NCBI GenBank assembly: GCA_017848965.1
Contig: JAFIHA010000025.1
Location: forward strand, 1-64,000
Reading direction: 5' to 3'
DNA from: Dechloromonas aromatica (nom. nud.)
GTDB taxonomy: Bacteria; Pseudomonadota; Gammaproteobacteria; Burkholderiales; Rhodocyclaceae
DNA length: 64,000 bases
The notes under the pieces were generated by a model. It made no database searches and was not told the origin of the DNA. It saw nothing but the letters and a program-made list of their open reading frames with translations. Shown in pieces: positions 1-9,442 of the stretch; the stretch's first letter is position 1; every line of letters starts with the position of its first letter. The position numbers and the translations under genes were made by a program.

Positions 1-225
1 ACTCGGGGCTTTGCCCCTCAGACAGTGCTCGCCCTTTATCCGCCAACGCCTGCGTTGCTCGGCGCCTCCCAAGGGGCCCGGAAAACCGAGCGGAACGGAA
101 ATAAAAAAGGTTTAAACCTCGGCCAATCAGCAGAGACGCTTTTTTGGGCCCCCTTAGAGGCGCTGAGCAACGCAGGCGTGCCGGGGGAAGTCGGCGAGGA
201 CTGTCTGAGGCCCGCAGGGCCGAGT
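1..225. repeat. 225-bp imperfect palindrome (intergenic repeat)
   Basis: Bases 1-88 match the reverse complement of 139-225 with scattered mismatches. Both arms begin ACTCGG, share CTCAGACAGT (18-27), then CGCCTGCGTTGCTC (47-60), and end in a run like AAGGGGCCC. The middle is a perfect 12-bp palindrome, AGGTTTAAACCT, at 108-119, whose centre coincides with the centre of the whole structure. No credible gene lies inside. The left arm reaches the window edge, so the element may be longer. It resembles dispersed intergenic repeats of GC-rich betaproteobacteria; that is an inference. Confidence 0.7.
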
Positions 226-501
226 TGCGCAGCCGCCCGGCCCTTCGAGTAGCGCAGGGAAGTCGGCGCAGCCGACCGCGTAACCTGGGGTGGCTTTTTG
301 CCTGCGGCAGCGATACACCCCGCCTTTGGCTACTTTCTTTTTTCCACAAAAAAGAAAGAACGCCCGCGCGTCAGGCGCGGAAAACAGCGCATCAAAAACC
401 AAAGCCGCCCACCGAAGCACAAGAGAAAGCAACGGTTCAGCAACCCAAGCCGCCCGCGCAGCGCAATAGAACAAGCCTCAACCCCCACGGAAGCAATCAC
501 C
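226..501. other. Non-coding stretch with a second hairpin-bearing repeat
   Basis: No gene with plausible codon use was found. Around 264-300 the sequence has the GTCGGCGCAGCCGAC palindrome-like segment. At 338-360 there is an AT-rich hairpin, CTTTCTTTTTT / AAAAAAGAAAG with a CCAC-type loop. This layout (GC palindrome followed by a T-rich/A-rich hairpin) is recalled from many betaproteobacterial intergenic regions. The hairpin could also serve as a terminator for the kinase gene ending at 502 on the minus strand. Confidence 0.5.
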
Positions 502-3500
502 TCAACGCCCCCCTCCGTCCTCCCCGCTTCGCTCAAACCACCGCATCAACACCAGAAAAAGCACATCCGGATCAACCGGCTTGGTGATGAAATCGTTCAT
601 CCCCGCGGCCAGACAACGCCGACGGTCATCGACGAAGGCATTGGCGGTCATCGCCAGGATCGGCGTTGCCGCATGCCCGGAAAGCTGGCGGATCGCCTGT
701 GTCGCGGTCAGACCGTCCATGACCGGCATCTGGACGTCCATCAGGATCAGGTCATAGGACGAGGCGCCTGCCTTGCTCACCGCCTCGGCGCCATCCGAGG
801 CGACATCGACGGCAAGTCCGAGCGATTCCCCGAGCAGCTCGCGGGCAACTTCCTGGTTGATCGGGTCGTCCTCGACCAACAGGACACGCCGATCCCGATA
901 ATGCTGTCGAATGACGACTTCGGCTTCGCTGCCGCCGATAGTTGCCGACGCACTTCGCGGCGTTGCGGCGTCGACCTTGGCGAAGCGCAGCACGAAGCTG
1001 AAGCGGCTGCCGACGCCCGGCGTGCTTTCCACCGCAATCCCGCCGCCCATCAACTCGACCAGCCGCTTGCAGATGGCAAGACCGAGGCCGGTGCCGCCAT
1101 GGCGGCGGGTGGTCGAACTGTCGGCCTGCTCGAAGGGTTCGAAAATACGCCGCTGGGCATCGGGCGGAATGCCGATGCCAGTATCCTCGACACTCAAGCG
1201 CAACACGATGTCGGCAGGAGTTTCCGCCTCGCAGCGAACCGCGATGGCCACGCCGCCCTGCTCGGTGAACTTCACGGCATTGGTTACCAGGTTCAGCAGT
1301 ATCTGCTGCAGGCGCAGGGGGTCGCCCAGCAGTTCCAGACTGGCGAGGCGGGAATCGATGCGGCGCTCGAAAGTCAGTTGCCGCGCCAGCACTCGCTCGT
1401 GGACCAGGCTCTCGACATCGGCGAGGATGCTGCCGAAGCGGAAAGGCAGCTGCTCCAGCGTCAGCCGTTCGGCGTCGATCTTGGAGAGGTCGAGAATGTC
1501 GTTGAGCAGATGCAGCAGATGCTTGGCCGCAGCGGCAATCTTGTCCAGTTTGTCGGTCAGCGCCGGGTCGTCGTAGCGGCGCTGCAGGATGCCGGCCAGA
1601 CCGATGATGGCGTTCATCGGCGTGCGCAGTTCGTGACTCATGTTGGCGAGGAAACTGCTTTTTGCCCGGTTGGCGGCTTCGGCGACCTCCTTCGCCACCG
1701 ACAGTTCGCTGGTGCGGGCGGCAACCAGCTCTTCCAGATGCAGGCGGTTCTGTTCGAGTTCCGCTTCCACCCGCTTGCGTTCGGAAACGTCGAGCAGGAC
1801 GCCGATGACGGCCGGCCGGCCCTCGTGCTCCATGATCCGCCCATAGACCTCGACATCCAGCCTGCTACCGTCCCGGCGCTGGCCGACGAAGGAATAATTG
1901 ATCGCCTCGACTTCGCCGCTGACCCGCCGGCGCAGGTTTTCGGCGACGGTTTCCCGGGCTTCCGGGGCGACCAGATCGCTGACGGCAACGCGGTCGATCA
2001 CCTCCTCCGGGCTGGCAAAGCCGAACATCTGGGCAAAGCGCGGATTGACGTAGGGAAAACGCCCGTCCTGGATGATGTAGACGCCGACCAGCGATTGCTC
2101 GATCAGGCCACGGAACTTGCGCTCGGCGGCGAGCAGCGCCTGCTCCGCCTGGCGGCGCCGGGCGATGTCGCGGCACAGGCCGAGGACGTTGCCGTTCGGC
2201 AGCAGGACCGCGCTCATTTCGGCGAAGGCGCTCGTACCATCCTTGCGCCGCAGTTCGATCTCGGTAAAACAGTGCCCTTCGCCGACGATACGCTGGAAGA
2301 TCCGGTGGTGCGCCTCGATCAGGCCATTCGGGGAGAGCCCGCCGATATCCATGGCCAACAGCTCGGCGCTCGTGTAGCCGACGAATTCACTGGCCTTCTG
2401 GTTGACGTACTCGTAATGGCCGTCCGGGCGGGCGATGAAAACCGCATCCGGCGAGTTGTCGAGAACGCTGCGCAATGACTGCTCGCTTTCGCGCAAGCGC
2501 TCGGCGATCGCTTCGATCCGGCGGCTGTAGCGGGAATTGCCGAAGAGCACGCCGAAGATCATCAAGCCCAGCAACACCCCGTAACCGGCGATGCTCTCCG
2601 GCAAGCTGCTGGTTGATGCGACATCGAACTCGTGGTGACTCTGCAAGCGTGCAACCCAGCGGTGACCGCCCAGTTCCAGCGGCAATTCGACGACATGGCG
2701 GCCAGCCAGCCCTGCCTCGCCGTCGGCCCGGGTGTCGTAGAGCAGGTTATCCGGCGCCACCGTCACGTCGAACAAGGCCAGATCGATATCCCTTTCCCGA
2801 CTGGCCATGATCTCGCGCAGCAGATCGCCCGCCCGGAAGGGACTGAAAACAAAGCCGACCAGAGCGGCTCGCCGCTGCTCGACGGTATTGCGTGGCAGAT
2901 CGGTGCGATACACCGGCAGGTAGATCATGAAGCCCGGTTGCCGCTGCGGGCCGCTCGGTTCCTGCTTGAGGATCACTTTGTCGGTCAGCGCCGGCAGCCC
3001 GCTGTCGCGCGCCCGCTCCATGGCCGCGCGCCGCGCGGCATCGATCAGCATGTCGTAGCCTATCCCCCGCCGGTTGCGTTCGTTCTGCGGTTCGAGATAG
3101 GTGACGACACTGTATTGCTCGCGCCCCCCCGGCGGCCGGATTTCATGGGGCGAGATGCCGTCCTCCCTTAGCCTCTCCTCGAACGCAGTCTTGTCCCCGG
3201 ACGTCACCAGCAGCGCCAGACCAAGCCCTTGCGCGCCGTGCAGATTCCCGCCCAGTTGCAGGCGGTCGACATAGCGCCGCCATTCATCGCGGCTGACCTG
3301 ATCGCTCGCTTCAAAAAAAGCGGCTGCTCCGCGCAGCACCTGCAGATGCGCGGACATCCGCTGCACGATGTAATCGCGCTCCTTCTCGGCGCGGTAGAGG
3401 AAGCGTTCGCTGGCGCGGCGGTTGGCTGTTTCCTGCGCCAGATACCAGGCGCCGAAGGTCAGCGCCAGGAGCAAGCCGAGGACGATCCAGGGCAGAACAT

Positions 3501-3573
3501 CGGGATGCAGGAAACCCCGCCGCGGCAGGCCCGGCAACGATGACTCTCGCGAACTGACGGAATGGATGGGCAA
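502..3573 (-). CDS. [11 protein letters not shown] hybrid sensor histidine kinase with receiver
   Basis: Membrane-bound hybrid histidine kinase of about 1023 residues. A first membrane segment (about 27-45) and a second (about 328-346) flank a periplasmic CHASE-type sensor domain. Two PAS domains follow (about 360-475 and 485-600), then HisKA with the SHELRTP box (His about 647), an ATPase domain with NAVKFTE, DTGIGI and GTGLGLAI boxes, and a C-terminal receiver with LMDVQMPVMDG (Asp about 946) and KPVDP. The stimulus and partner are unknown; no separate response regulator or Hpt protein is adjacent. There is no ATG near the 5' end. A TTG at 3573 preceded by GGAG is chosen; the frame stays open to 3627. 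All catalytic boxes are intact. Confidence 0.88.
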   Translation of the reverse strand: MPIHSVSSRESSLPGLPRRGFLHPDVLPWIVLGLLLALTFGAWYLAQETANRRASERFLYRAEKERDYIVQRMSAHLQVLRGAAAFFEASDQVSRDEWRRYVDRLQLGGNLHGAQGLGLALLVTSGDKTAFEERLREDGISPHEIRPPGGREQYSVVTYLEPQNERNRRGIGYDMLIDAARRAAMERARDSGLPALTDKVILKQEPSGPQRQPGFMIYLPVYRTDLPRNTVEQRRAALVGFVFSPFRAGDLLREIMASRERDIDLALFDVTVAPDNLLYDTRADGEAGLAGRHVVELPLELGGHRWVARLQSHHEFDVASTSSLPESIAGYGVLLGLMIFGVLFGNSRYSRRIEAIAERLRESEQSLRSVLDNSPDAVFIARPDGHYEYVNQKASEFVGYTSAELLAMDIGGLSPNGLIEAHHRIFQRIVGEGHCFTEIELRRKDGTSAFAEMSAVLLPNGNVLGLCRDIARRRQAEQALLAAERKFRGLIEQSLVGVYIIQDGRFPYVNPRFAQMFGFASPEEVIDRVAVSDLVAPEARETVAENLRRRVSGEVEAINYSFVGQRRDGSRLDVEVYGRIMEHEGRPAVIGVLLDVSERKRVEAELEQNRLHLEELVAARTSELSVAKEVAEAANRAKSSFLANMSHELRTPMNAIIGLAGILQRRYDDPALTDKLDKIAAAAKHLLHLLNDILDLSKIDAERLTLEQLPFRFGSILADVESLVHERVLARQLTFERRIDSRLASLELLGDPLRLQQILLNLVTNAVKFTEQGGVAIAVRCEAETPADIVLRLSVEDTGIGIPPDAQRRIFEPFEQADSSTTRRHGGTGLGLAICKRLVELMGGGIAVESTPGVGSRFSFVLRFAKVDAATPRSASATIGGSEAEVVIRQHYRDRRVLLVEDDPINQEVARELLGESLGLAVDVASDGAEAVSKAGASSYDLILMDVQMPVMDGLTATQAIRQLSGHAATPILAMTANAFVDDRRRCLAAGMNDFITKPVDPDVLFLVLMRWFERSGEDGGGR

Positions 3574-3808
3574 ATTTGCTCCAGTCACTAGGCGGGCCGT
3601 TTCGGAAGCACGCCAGTAAAACGCCAAGACACTGATTCAAAAAGACTTCTAAAGCACCAGAAACGGAGTGGCGACGACTGCCGCGATACGCCAGCCAACG
3701 ACGCAAGTGTCTTACGCCAAAGGGCTCTCGTCCAGTATCACGAATGGGATAGACGCCCCGAACAGACGGCGGAAAATCGACGGCACAGAACCTGCTTCAA
3801 TCTGGTGC

Positions 3809-6800
3809 ATGAACCAGAACGCCCCCGCCCAACGCATCATCAAGATCCGCCGCGACTACAACACCTGGGTCGCCAACGAGACGCTCGAAGACTACGCGCT
3901 GCGCTTCACGCCGCGCAGTTTCCGCAAGTGGTCGGAGCTGCGCGTCGCCAACACCGCCTTCGGCGCGGCCTCTTTCCTGGTGCTCGAAGCGGTCGGCGCG
4001 ACGATGCTGGTCAACGCCGGCTTCATCAACGCCTTCTGGGCGATCCTGGCGACCGGGCTGATCATCTTCCTGCTCGGCCTGCCGATCTCGCACACCGCCG
4101 CCAAGCACGGCCTGGACATGGACCTGCTGACGCGCGGCGCCGGTTTCGGCTACATCGGCTCGACCATCACCTCGCTGATCTACGCCTCGTTCACCTTCAT
4201 CTTCTTCGCCCTCGAAGCAGCGATCATGGCCTATGCGCTGGAGCTTGCCTTCGGCTTGCCGCCGGCCTGGGGCTACCTGGTCTGCGCGCTGGTGGTGATC
4301 CCCATGGTCACCCACGGCGTCACCGCGATCAGCCGCTTCCAGGCGTGGACGCAGCCGCTGTGGCTCTTCCTGCTGGTGCTGCCCTACGTCTTCGTGCTGA
4401 TCGAGGAACCCGACGCCTTCGCCGGGCTGCTCGCCTATGCCGGCGAGAAAGGCAACGGCGGCAGTTTCAACCCGCACCTATTTGGTGCAGCACTGACCGT
4501 CGGCATTGCCATGGTGACCCAGATGGGGGAACAGGTCGATTACCTGCGCTTCATGCCCGAGAAGACGCCCGCCAACCGGGGCCGTTGGTGGTTGGGGGTG
4601 ATCGTCGGCGGGCCGGGCTGGGTGCTGCCCGGCATCCTCAAGATGCTGGGCGGCGCGCTGCTCGCCTGGCTGGTGCTGCGCAACGGTTTTTCGCCGGACA
4701 AGGCGGTCGACCCCAACCAGATGTACCTGATCGGCTTCTCGCACGTCTTCGACAACACGACGCTGGCGATTGCCGTCACCGCCATCTTCGTCATCGTCTC
4801 GCAGCTCAAGATCAACGTCACCAACGCCTACGCCGGCTCGCTCGCCTGGTCCAACTTCTTCGCCCGGCTGACGCACAGCCACCCGGGGCGCGTCGTCTGG
4901 GTCGTCTTCAACACGGCGATCGCGCTGCTCTTGATGGAGCTCAACGTCTTCCAGGCGCTCGGCCAGGTGCTCGGGCTGTACTCGAACATCGCCATCTCGT
5001 GGATGGCGGCGGTGGTCGCCGATCTCGTCATCAACAAGCCGCTCGGCCTGTCGCCGAAAGGCATGGAGTTCAAGCGCAGCAACCTCTACGACATCAACCC
5101 GGTCGGCGTCGGCGCCATGGCCGCCGCCTCGCTGCTCTCGGTAGCTGCCTTCTCCGGCTTGCTCGGCGACGCTGTCCAGCCCTACGCCCCCTTCGTGGCG
5201 ATGGCGACGGCCTTCGTCATCTCGCCGCTGATCGCCTGGCGCACCGGCGGCCGCTACTACCTGGCGCGGCCGGCGAATGTGGCGGTCGATTCGCACAAAT
5301 GTGCGATTTGCGAACGTGACTACGAGCCCGAGGACATGGCCCATTGCCCGGCCTACCAGGGGCCGATCTGTTCGCTGTGCTGCTCGCTCGACGCCCGCTG
5401 CCACGATCTCTGCAAGCCGCAGGCCAGCCTCGCCGCGCAGTGGCACGCGCTGCTCGCCCGGCTGCTGCCGAAAGCCGCCCTGCCCTACCAGGAAACCGGC
5501 CTCGGCCACTACCTGCTGCTGATGCTCGGCATCGTGCCTATCCTGGCGCTGGTGCTCGGCGTGCTGTATACCCACGAACTGCTGATGCTCGGCGACAGCA
5601 ACCCGGCGATGGTCGCCGCGCTGCAGGAAAGCTTCGTCAAGACCTTCGCCGCGCTGCTGCTGCTTTCCGGCGTCGGCGCCTGGTGGATGGTGCTGACCCA
5701 GGAAAGCCGGCGCGTCGCGCAGGAGGAATCGAACCGCCAGACGCAGTTGCTGTTGCAGGAAATCGAATCGCACCAGCGCACCGACGAGGCGCTGCAGAAG
5801 GCCAAGCAGTTGGCCGACGCCGCCAACCAGGCGAAGAGCCGCTACATCACGGCGATCAGCCACGAACTGCGCACGCCCTTGAACAGCATCCTCGGCTACG
5901 CCCAGATCCTCGACGCCGACCCCGACGTGCCGCCCAACCGGCGCCAGGCGGTCAGCGTCATCCGCAAGTCCGGCGACCATCTGCTGTCGGTGATCGAAGG
6001 CACCCTCGACATCGCCCGCATCGAAGGCGGCAAGCTGACGCTGGAGGTCAAGGCGATGGACTTCCCCGACTTCATGCAGCAGATCGTCGGCATGTTCGAG
6101 CTGCAGGCGCGCAACAAGGGCTTGTCCTTCGATTACCGGCCGGCCGGCGAACTGCCGGCCGTGGTGCGCGCCGACGAGAAGCGGCTGCGCCAGATCCTGA
6201 TCAACATCCTCGGCAACGCGGTCAAGTTCACGGTGCGCGGCGGCGTCGAATTCAAGGTCGAATGCCGGCGCGAGATGGCCGTCTTCGAAATCCGCGACTC
6301 CGGCCCCGGCATCCCGGCCGAGGACATGGAACGCATCTTCGAGCCCTTCGTCCGCGGCAGCACGGTGAAGGCCGGCGGCAGCGGCGTCGGCCTGACCATC
6401 GCCCGCATGCTGACCGACCTGATGGGCGGCGAGATGCAGGTGTCGAGCACGCCCGGCGAAGGCACGCTGTTCCGCATCCGTCTCTTCCTGCCGCAGGTGC
6501 ATTCGGCACAGGCGGCGCGCGAACTGCCCCGGCTCAACCGCATCGGCTACGTCGGCGTGCGCCGGCGCATCCTGGTCGTCGACAACGAGAAGGTCGACCG
6601 CGACATGCTGCAGAGTGTGCTCGAACCGCTCGGCTTCATCGTCGACCAGGCGGCCAGCGGCTACGAGGCGCTGCAGGTGATTCCGCGGGTCAAGCCGCAC
6701 CTCGTCTTCATGGACCTCGGCATGCCCGGCATCGACGGCTGGGAGACGATCCGCCGCATCCGCCAGCAGCAACTCACCGACGCCCAGATTGCCATCCTTT

Positions 6801-7186
6801 CCGCCAACGCCTTCGACAAGGGGCTGGACAACGATGTCGGCATCGCCCCCGAGGACTTCATCGTCAAGCCGCTCAAGGTCAATCAACTGCTAGCCTGGCT
6901 GGGCAGGAAGCTCGACCTCGAATGGGTCACCGCCGACACGCCGCCGCCCGCCCCGGCGCCGGCCGAGCCGCTGCCGCTGGTCGCCCCGGACGCCGGGCAG
7001 GTCAGCGCGCTGGAAGAAGCGATCAACCTCGGCTACCTGCGCGGCATCCTCAACCAGCTCGCCGAAATCGAAAAACTCGACACCCGCCACGGCGAATTCG
7101 TCCGCATCCTGCGCGAACTGGCGCGCCAGTTCCAGTTCGACGCAATGAAGGAAATCCTGCGAAAATCGGCCCATGAACCCCGTTGA
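3809..7186 (+). CDS. NCS1 permease-Cys-rich module-hybrid histidine kinase fusion
   Basis: A 1125-residue protein joining a complete transporter to a kinase. Residues 27-38 carry the EDYALRFTP motif typical of NCS1 (purine/cytosine/hydantoin) permeases, followed by about 12 membrane segments (45-490). Residues 498-535 hold eight cysteines. Two further membrane segments (about 568-588 and 610-630) lead to a coiled linker, HisKA (SHELRTP, His685), an ATPase domain (NAVKFT, DSGPGIP, GSGVGLTI), a receiver (MDLGMPGIDG, Asp969) and an 85-residue tail with a Pro/Ala linker. The ATG at 3809 fits the NCS1 N-terminus; the frame is open to a GTG at 3668. The next gene, its likely response regulator, overlaps by 14 bp. 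The logic resembles CbrA (SLC5 transporter plus kinase). The ligand is unknown. Confidence 0.9.
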   Translation: MNQNAPAQRIIKIRRDYNTWVANETLEDYALRFTPRSFRKWSELRVANTAFGAASFLVLEAVGATMLVNAGFINAFWAILATGLIIFLLGLPISHTAAKHGLDMDLLTRGAGFGYIGSTITSLIYASFTFIFFALEAAIMAYALELAFGLPPAWGYLVCALVVIPMVTHGVTAISRFQAWTQPLWLFLLVLPYVFVLIEEPDAFAGLLAYAGEKGNGGSFNPHLFGAALTVGIAMVTQMGEQVDYLRFMPEKTPANRGRWWLGVIVGGPGWVLPGILKMLGGALLAWLVLRNGFSPDKAVDPNQMYLIGFSHVFDNTTLAIAVTAIFVIVSQLKINVTNAYAGSLAWSNFFARLTHSHPGRVVWVVFNTAIALLLMELNVFQALGQVLGLYSNIAISWMAAVVADLVINKPLGLSPKGMEFKRSNLYDINPVGVGAMAAASLLSVAAFSGLLGDAVQPYAPFVAMATAFVISPLIAWRTGGRYYLARPANVAVDSHKCAICERDYEPEDMAHCPAYQGPICSLCCSLDARCHDLCKPQASLAAQWHALLARLLPKAALPYQETGLGHYLLLMLGIVPILALVLGVLYTHELLMLGDSNPAMVAALQESFVKTFAALLLLSGVGAWWMVLTQESRRVAQEESNRQTQLLLQEIESHQRTDEALQKAKQLADAANQAKSRYITAISHELRTPLNSILGYAQILDADPDVPPNRRQAVSVIRKSGDHLLSVIEGTLDIARIEGGKLTLEVKAMDFPDFMQQIVGMFELQARNKGLSFDYRPAGELPAVVRADEKRLRQILINILGNAVKFTVRGGVEFKVECRREMAVFEIRDSGPGIPAEDMERIFEPFVRGSTVKAGGSGVGLTIARMLTDLMGGEMQVSSTPGEGTLFRIRLFLPQVHSAQAARELPRLNRIGYVGVRRRILVVDNEKVDRDMLQSVLEPLGFIVDQAASGYEALQVIPRVKPHLVFMDLGMPGIDGWETIRRIRQQQLTDAQIAILSANAFDKGLDNDVGIAPEDFIVKPLKVNQLLAWLGRKLDLEWVTADTPPPAPAPAEPLPLVAPDAGQVSALEEAINLGYLRGILNQLAEIEKLDTRHGEFVRILRELARQFQFDAMKEILRKSAHEPR

Positions 7187-8099
7187 CCGTGCCATCTCCG
7201 ACATCGTCCTGATCGTCGACGACGTCCCCGAGAACCTCTCGCTGCTGCATGACGCACTGGATGAAGCCGGCTACACCGTGCTCGTCGCCACCAACGGCGA
7301 ATCGGCGCTGCAGCGGGCGCGCCAGAGCCTGCCCGACGTCATCCTGCTCGATGCGCTGATGCCCGGCATCGACGGCTTCGAAGTCGCCCGCCGGCTGAAG
7401 GCCGACTTCGCGACACAGCAGATTCCCATCGTCTTCATGACCGGCCTCACCGAAACCGAGCACGTCGTCGCCGCCTTCGCCGCCGGCGGCGCCGATTACG
7501 TGACCAAGCCGATCCGCCCGGCCGAAGTCCTGGCGCGCATCGCCGCGCACATGCAGAACGCCCGCCAGATGAAGCAGGCACGCAGCGCGCTCGACGCCTT
7601 CGGCCAGGCCACCGTTGCCGTGCGCGCCGCCGACAGCCGCATCGTCTGGCAGACGCCGCTCGCCCGCGACCTGCTCAACGCCTACTTCGCCAACCCGGAA
7701 ACCGTCGCCCCGGAAGAACTGCTCGCCTGGATCGCCGCCGCCAACGCCGCCCGCCGCGACCAGCGCGAACCGGCGCCGCTGCTCACCGCCCAGGGCAACA
7801 AGCGCCTGCTCGCCTCCTTCCACGACCAGACCGGCGACGACGAATGGCTGGTCGTCCTGCGCGAGGAAAACGACGCCTCCGCCGTCGAATCCCTGATCGC
7901 CGCCTTCCGCCTCACCCAGCGCGAAGCCGAAGTGCTCTACTGGGTGGTCCAGGGCAAGACCAGCAAGGATATCGGCGACATCCTCGGCAGCAGCCCGCGC
8001 ACCGTCAACAAGCACCTGGAGCACATTTACGAAAAGCTCGGCGTGGAAACGCGGACGGCGGCGGCGAACCTGGCGCTGGGGAAGATGCGGGGGAGTTGA
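7173..8099 (+). CDS. LuxR/NarL-type response regulator paired with the permease-kinase
   Basis: A 308-residue two-domain regulator. Residues 8-125 form a receiver with the acidic pair VDD, the phosphorylation site LLDALMPGIDG (Asp60) and the conserved lysine in TKPIRP. A middle linker of about 110 residues has no domain I recognise. Residues about 240-305 form a LuxR-type helix-turn-helix with LTQREAEVLYWV and GSSPRTVNKHLEHIYEKLGV. The ATG lies inside the end of the kinase gene, so translation is probably coupled and the pair forms one signalling unit. Its targets are unknown; adjacent genes are candidates. Confidence 0.9.
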   Translation: MNPVDRAISDIVLIVDDVPENLSLLHDALDEAGYTVLVATNGESALQRARQSLPDVILLDALMPGIDGFEVARRLKADFATQQIPIVFMTGLTETEHVVAAFAAGGADYVTKPIRPAEVLARIAAHMQNARQMKQARSALDAFGQATVAVRAADSRIVWQTPLARDLLNAYFANPETVAPEELLAWIAAANAARRDQREPAPLLTAQGNKRLLASFHDQTGDDEWLVVLREENDASAVESLIAAFRLTQREAEVLYWVVQGKTSKDIGDILGSSPRTVNKHLEHIYEKLGVETRTAAANLALGKMRGS

Positions 8100-8401
8100 G
8101 CGCACCGACGGTTTTTTACCCGAATACTGCGGTCGACCGCGAAAACCAGATGATTTTTGCGTTTGACGAAACGCCCCCAGGAAATTCGAGTGACATCGAA
8201 GCCCCGCGCCGTTCGGCGTCGCATATTTGCCACCGAAAAAAACCAGATCGCCACACAAACGATCACCAAGAAGCGAAGACACCGCACAACCCGCTTGCCG
8301 GAAACAGACAGCTATTCTTTGCGAATCAAAATTGGAGATCAATCCGGCAAACAAGAAATAAAATATGCCATTGAACTTCTCAAGCTAAACAAGGAGGCGA
8401 G
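8100..8401. other. AT-richer intergenic region upstream of the PhyH gene
   Basis: About 300 bp without a credible gene and visibly less GC-rich than its surroundings, especially after 8200. It contains the perfect 12-bp palindrome GCGGTCGACCGC at 8129-8140. It ends in a strong ribosome binding site, AAGGAGG at 8391-8397, for the gene starting at 8402. No clear terminator or sigma-70 promoter was recognised. Confidence 0.5.
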
Positions 8402-9442
8402 ATGAGTATTGATGCGCAGGCAACGGAAATGGACGTCGAGAATATTGGCCGACTCGGCGTGCGCCATCTCAAATCCCTTTGGCACAGGCGTCTCGAAGCA
8501 TTGAAAAATCGCGGGCAACGAACCTTGCACCCCAAGGAAGAAAACCTGGACCGCATCGTGCTGGACGGATTGGGCCTGGGGATCGTTGAGCCTGACAAAT
8601 TTCTCTTCCAGACGCAGCCGAGCTTCGAGAAATTCGAACGCTGGATCGTCGACACACTCGGCGGCGAGATCGCCAAGGAAACAGTAGCCCGTGTTAACCA
8701 GGCAGTTGCCGATTGTCTCGCGGATCAACGCAACGACTACCCCTTGCGCAACACGATCGCCGAGCCGGTCTTGACCGCCGATGACCTGGCCTTTTGGGAA
8801 GAAAATGGTTATGTGGTGCTGCGCAATGCGATCCACAAAGAAGACGCTCGCGCCGCAGAACTGGCTGTATGGGCGTTCCTCGGCATGGACCCGCAGCGGC
8901 CCGAGACCTGGTATGGGCGCGAGCACATCTTCTGGGCCTCTCTTTTTTACCACCCCGCGCTTGCCCGGAATCGACAATCAACGCGCATCCGCAAAGCGTT
9001 TGCCCAGCTCTGGGGTACGGAAAACCTGTTGATGACCATCGACCAGACAAGCCTGAACCGCCCCGAGCAGGACGAGGCCTGCCCTATCTCCGGCCCGAGC
9101 AAGCTACATTGGGATACGAGCATCCATCAGCCCATGCCGTTTGGCGTACAAGGGATCCTGTATCTGAACGATGTCGCGGCGGACCAAGGGGCTTTCCAAT
9201 GCGTCCCCGGCTTCCACCATCAGATCAAAGAATGGCTGGAAGGACTGCCTCCCGGCGAGGATCCGCGCGAAGCGGCGCAGGTCTTGGATGCCACCCCAAT
9301 CGCTGGCGGCGCAGGCGACCTGATCATCTGGCGTCACGATTTACCTCATGGGAGCAGCCGGAATCTCGGTCGCTACCCAAGGGTCGCGCAGTACCTCAAG
9401 ATGTATCCCCCCGACTTTCCGATAAACCCTGTCTGGAAATGA
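8402..9442 (+). CDS. Phytanoyl-CoA dioxygenase (PhyH) family protein
   Basis: A 346-residue protein with a C-terminal non-haem iron/2-oxoglutarate oxygenase fold. Visible iron ligands are the HxD pair in SKLHWDTS (His236, Asp238) and the distal histidine in HDLPHGSSRN (His316); Arg327 in YPRVAQY could bind 2-oxoglutarate. The first 110 residues or so are not recognisable and may be a family-specific extension. The AAGGAGG site fixes the ATG. The family hydroxylates very diverse substrates (acyl-CoA, ectoine, antibiotics), so the substrate cannot be named. The gene stands alone in an atypical patch, which hints at transfer. Confidence 0.82.
   Translation: MSIDAQATEMDVENIGRLGVRHLKSLWHRRLEALKNRGQRTLHPKEENLDRIVLDGLGLGIVEPDKFLFQTQPSFEKFERWIVDTLGGEIAKETVARVNQAVADCLADQRNDYPLRNTIAEPVLTADDLAFWEENGYVVLRNAIHKEDARAAELAVWAFLGMDPQRPETWYGREHIFWASLFYHPALARNRQSTRIRKAFAQLWGTENLLMTIDQTSLNRPEQDEACPISGPSKLHWDTSIHQPMPFGVQGILYLNDVAADQGAFQCVPGFHHQIKEWLEGLPPGEDPREAAQVLDATPIAGGAGDLIIWRHDLPHGSSRNLGRYPRVAQYLKMYPPDFPINPVWK

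Noticed and set aside
25..587. Short open frames in the first 600 bp
   Set aside because: They cover the quasi-palindrome and hairpin repeat and show Arg/Pro/Ala-rich non-coding translations.
298..2478. Long plus-strand open frame opposite the hybrid kinase
   Set aside because: No recognisable protein features; it mirrors the kinase gene and follows from high GC at third positions.
4478..6886. 802-codon minus-strand frame opposite the permease-kinase
   Set aside because: Composition is dominated by His, Asp, Arg and Gln repeats as expected of an antisense shadow; the sense frame has full domains.
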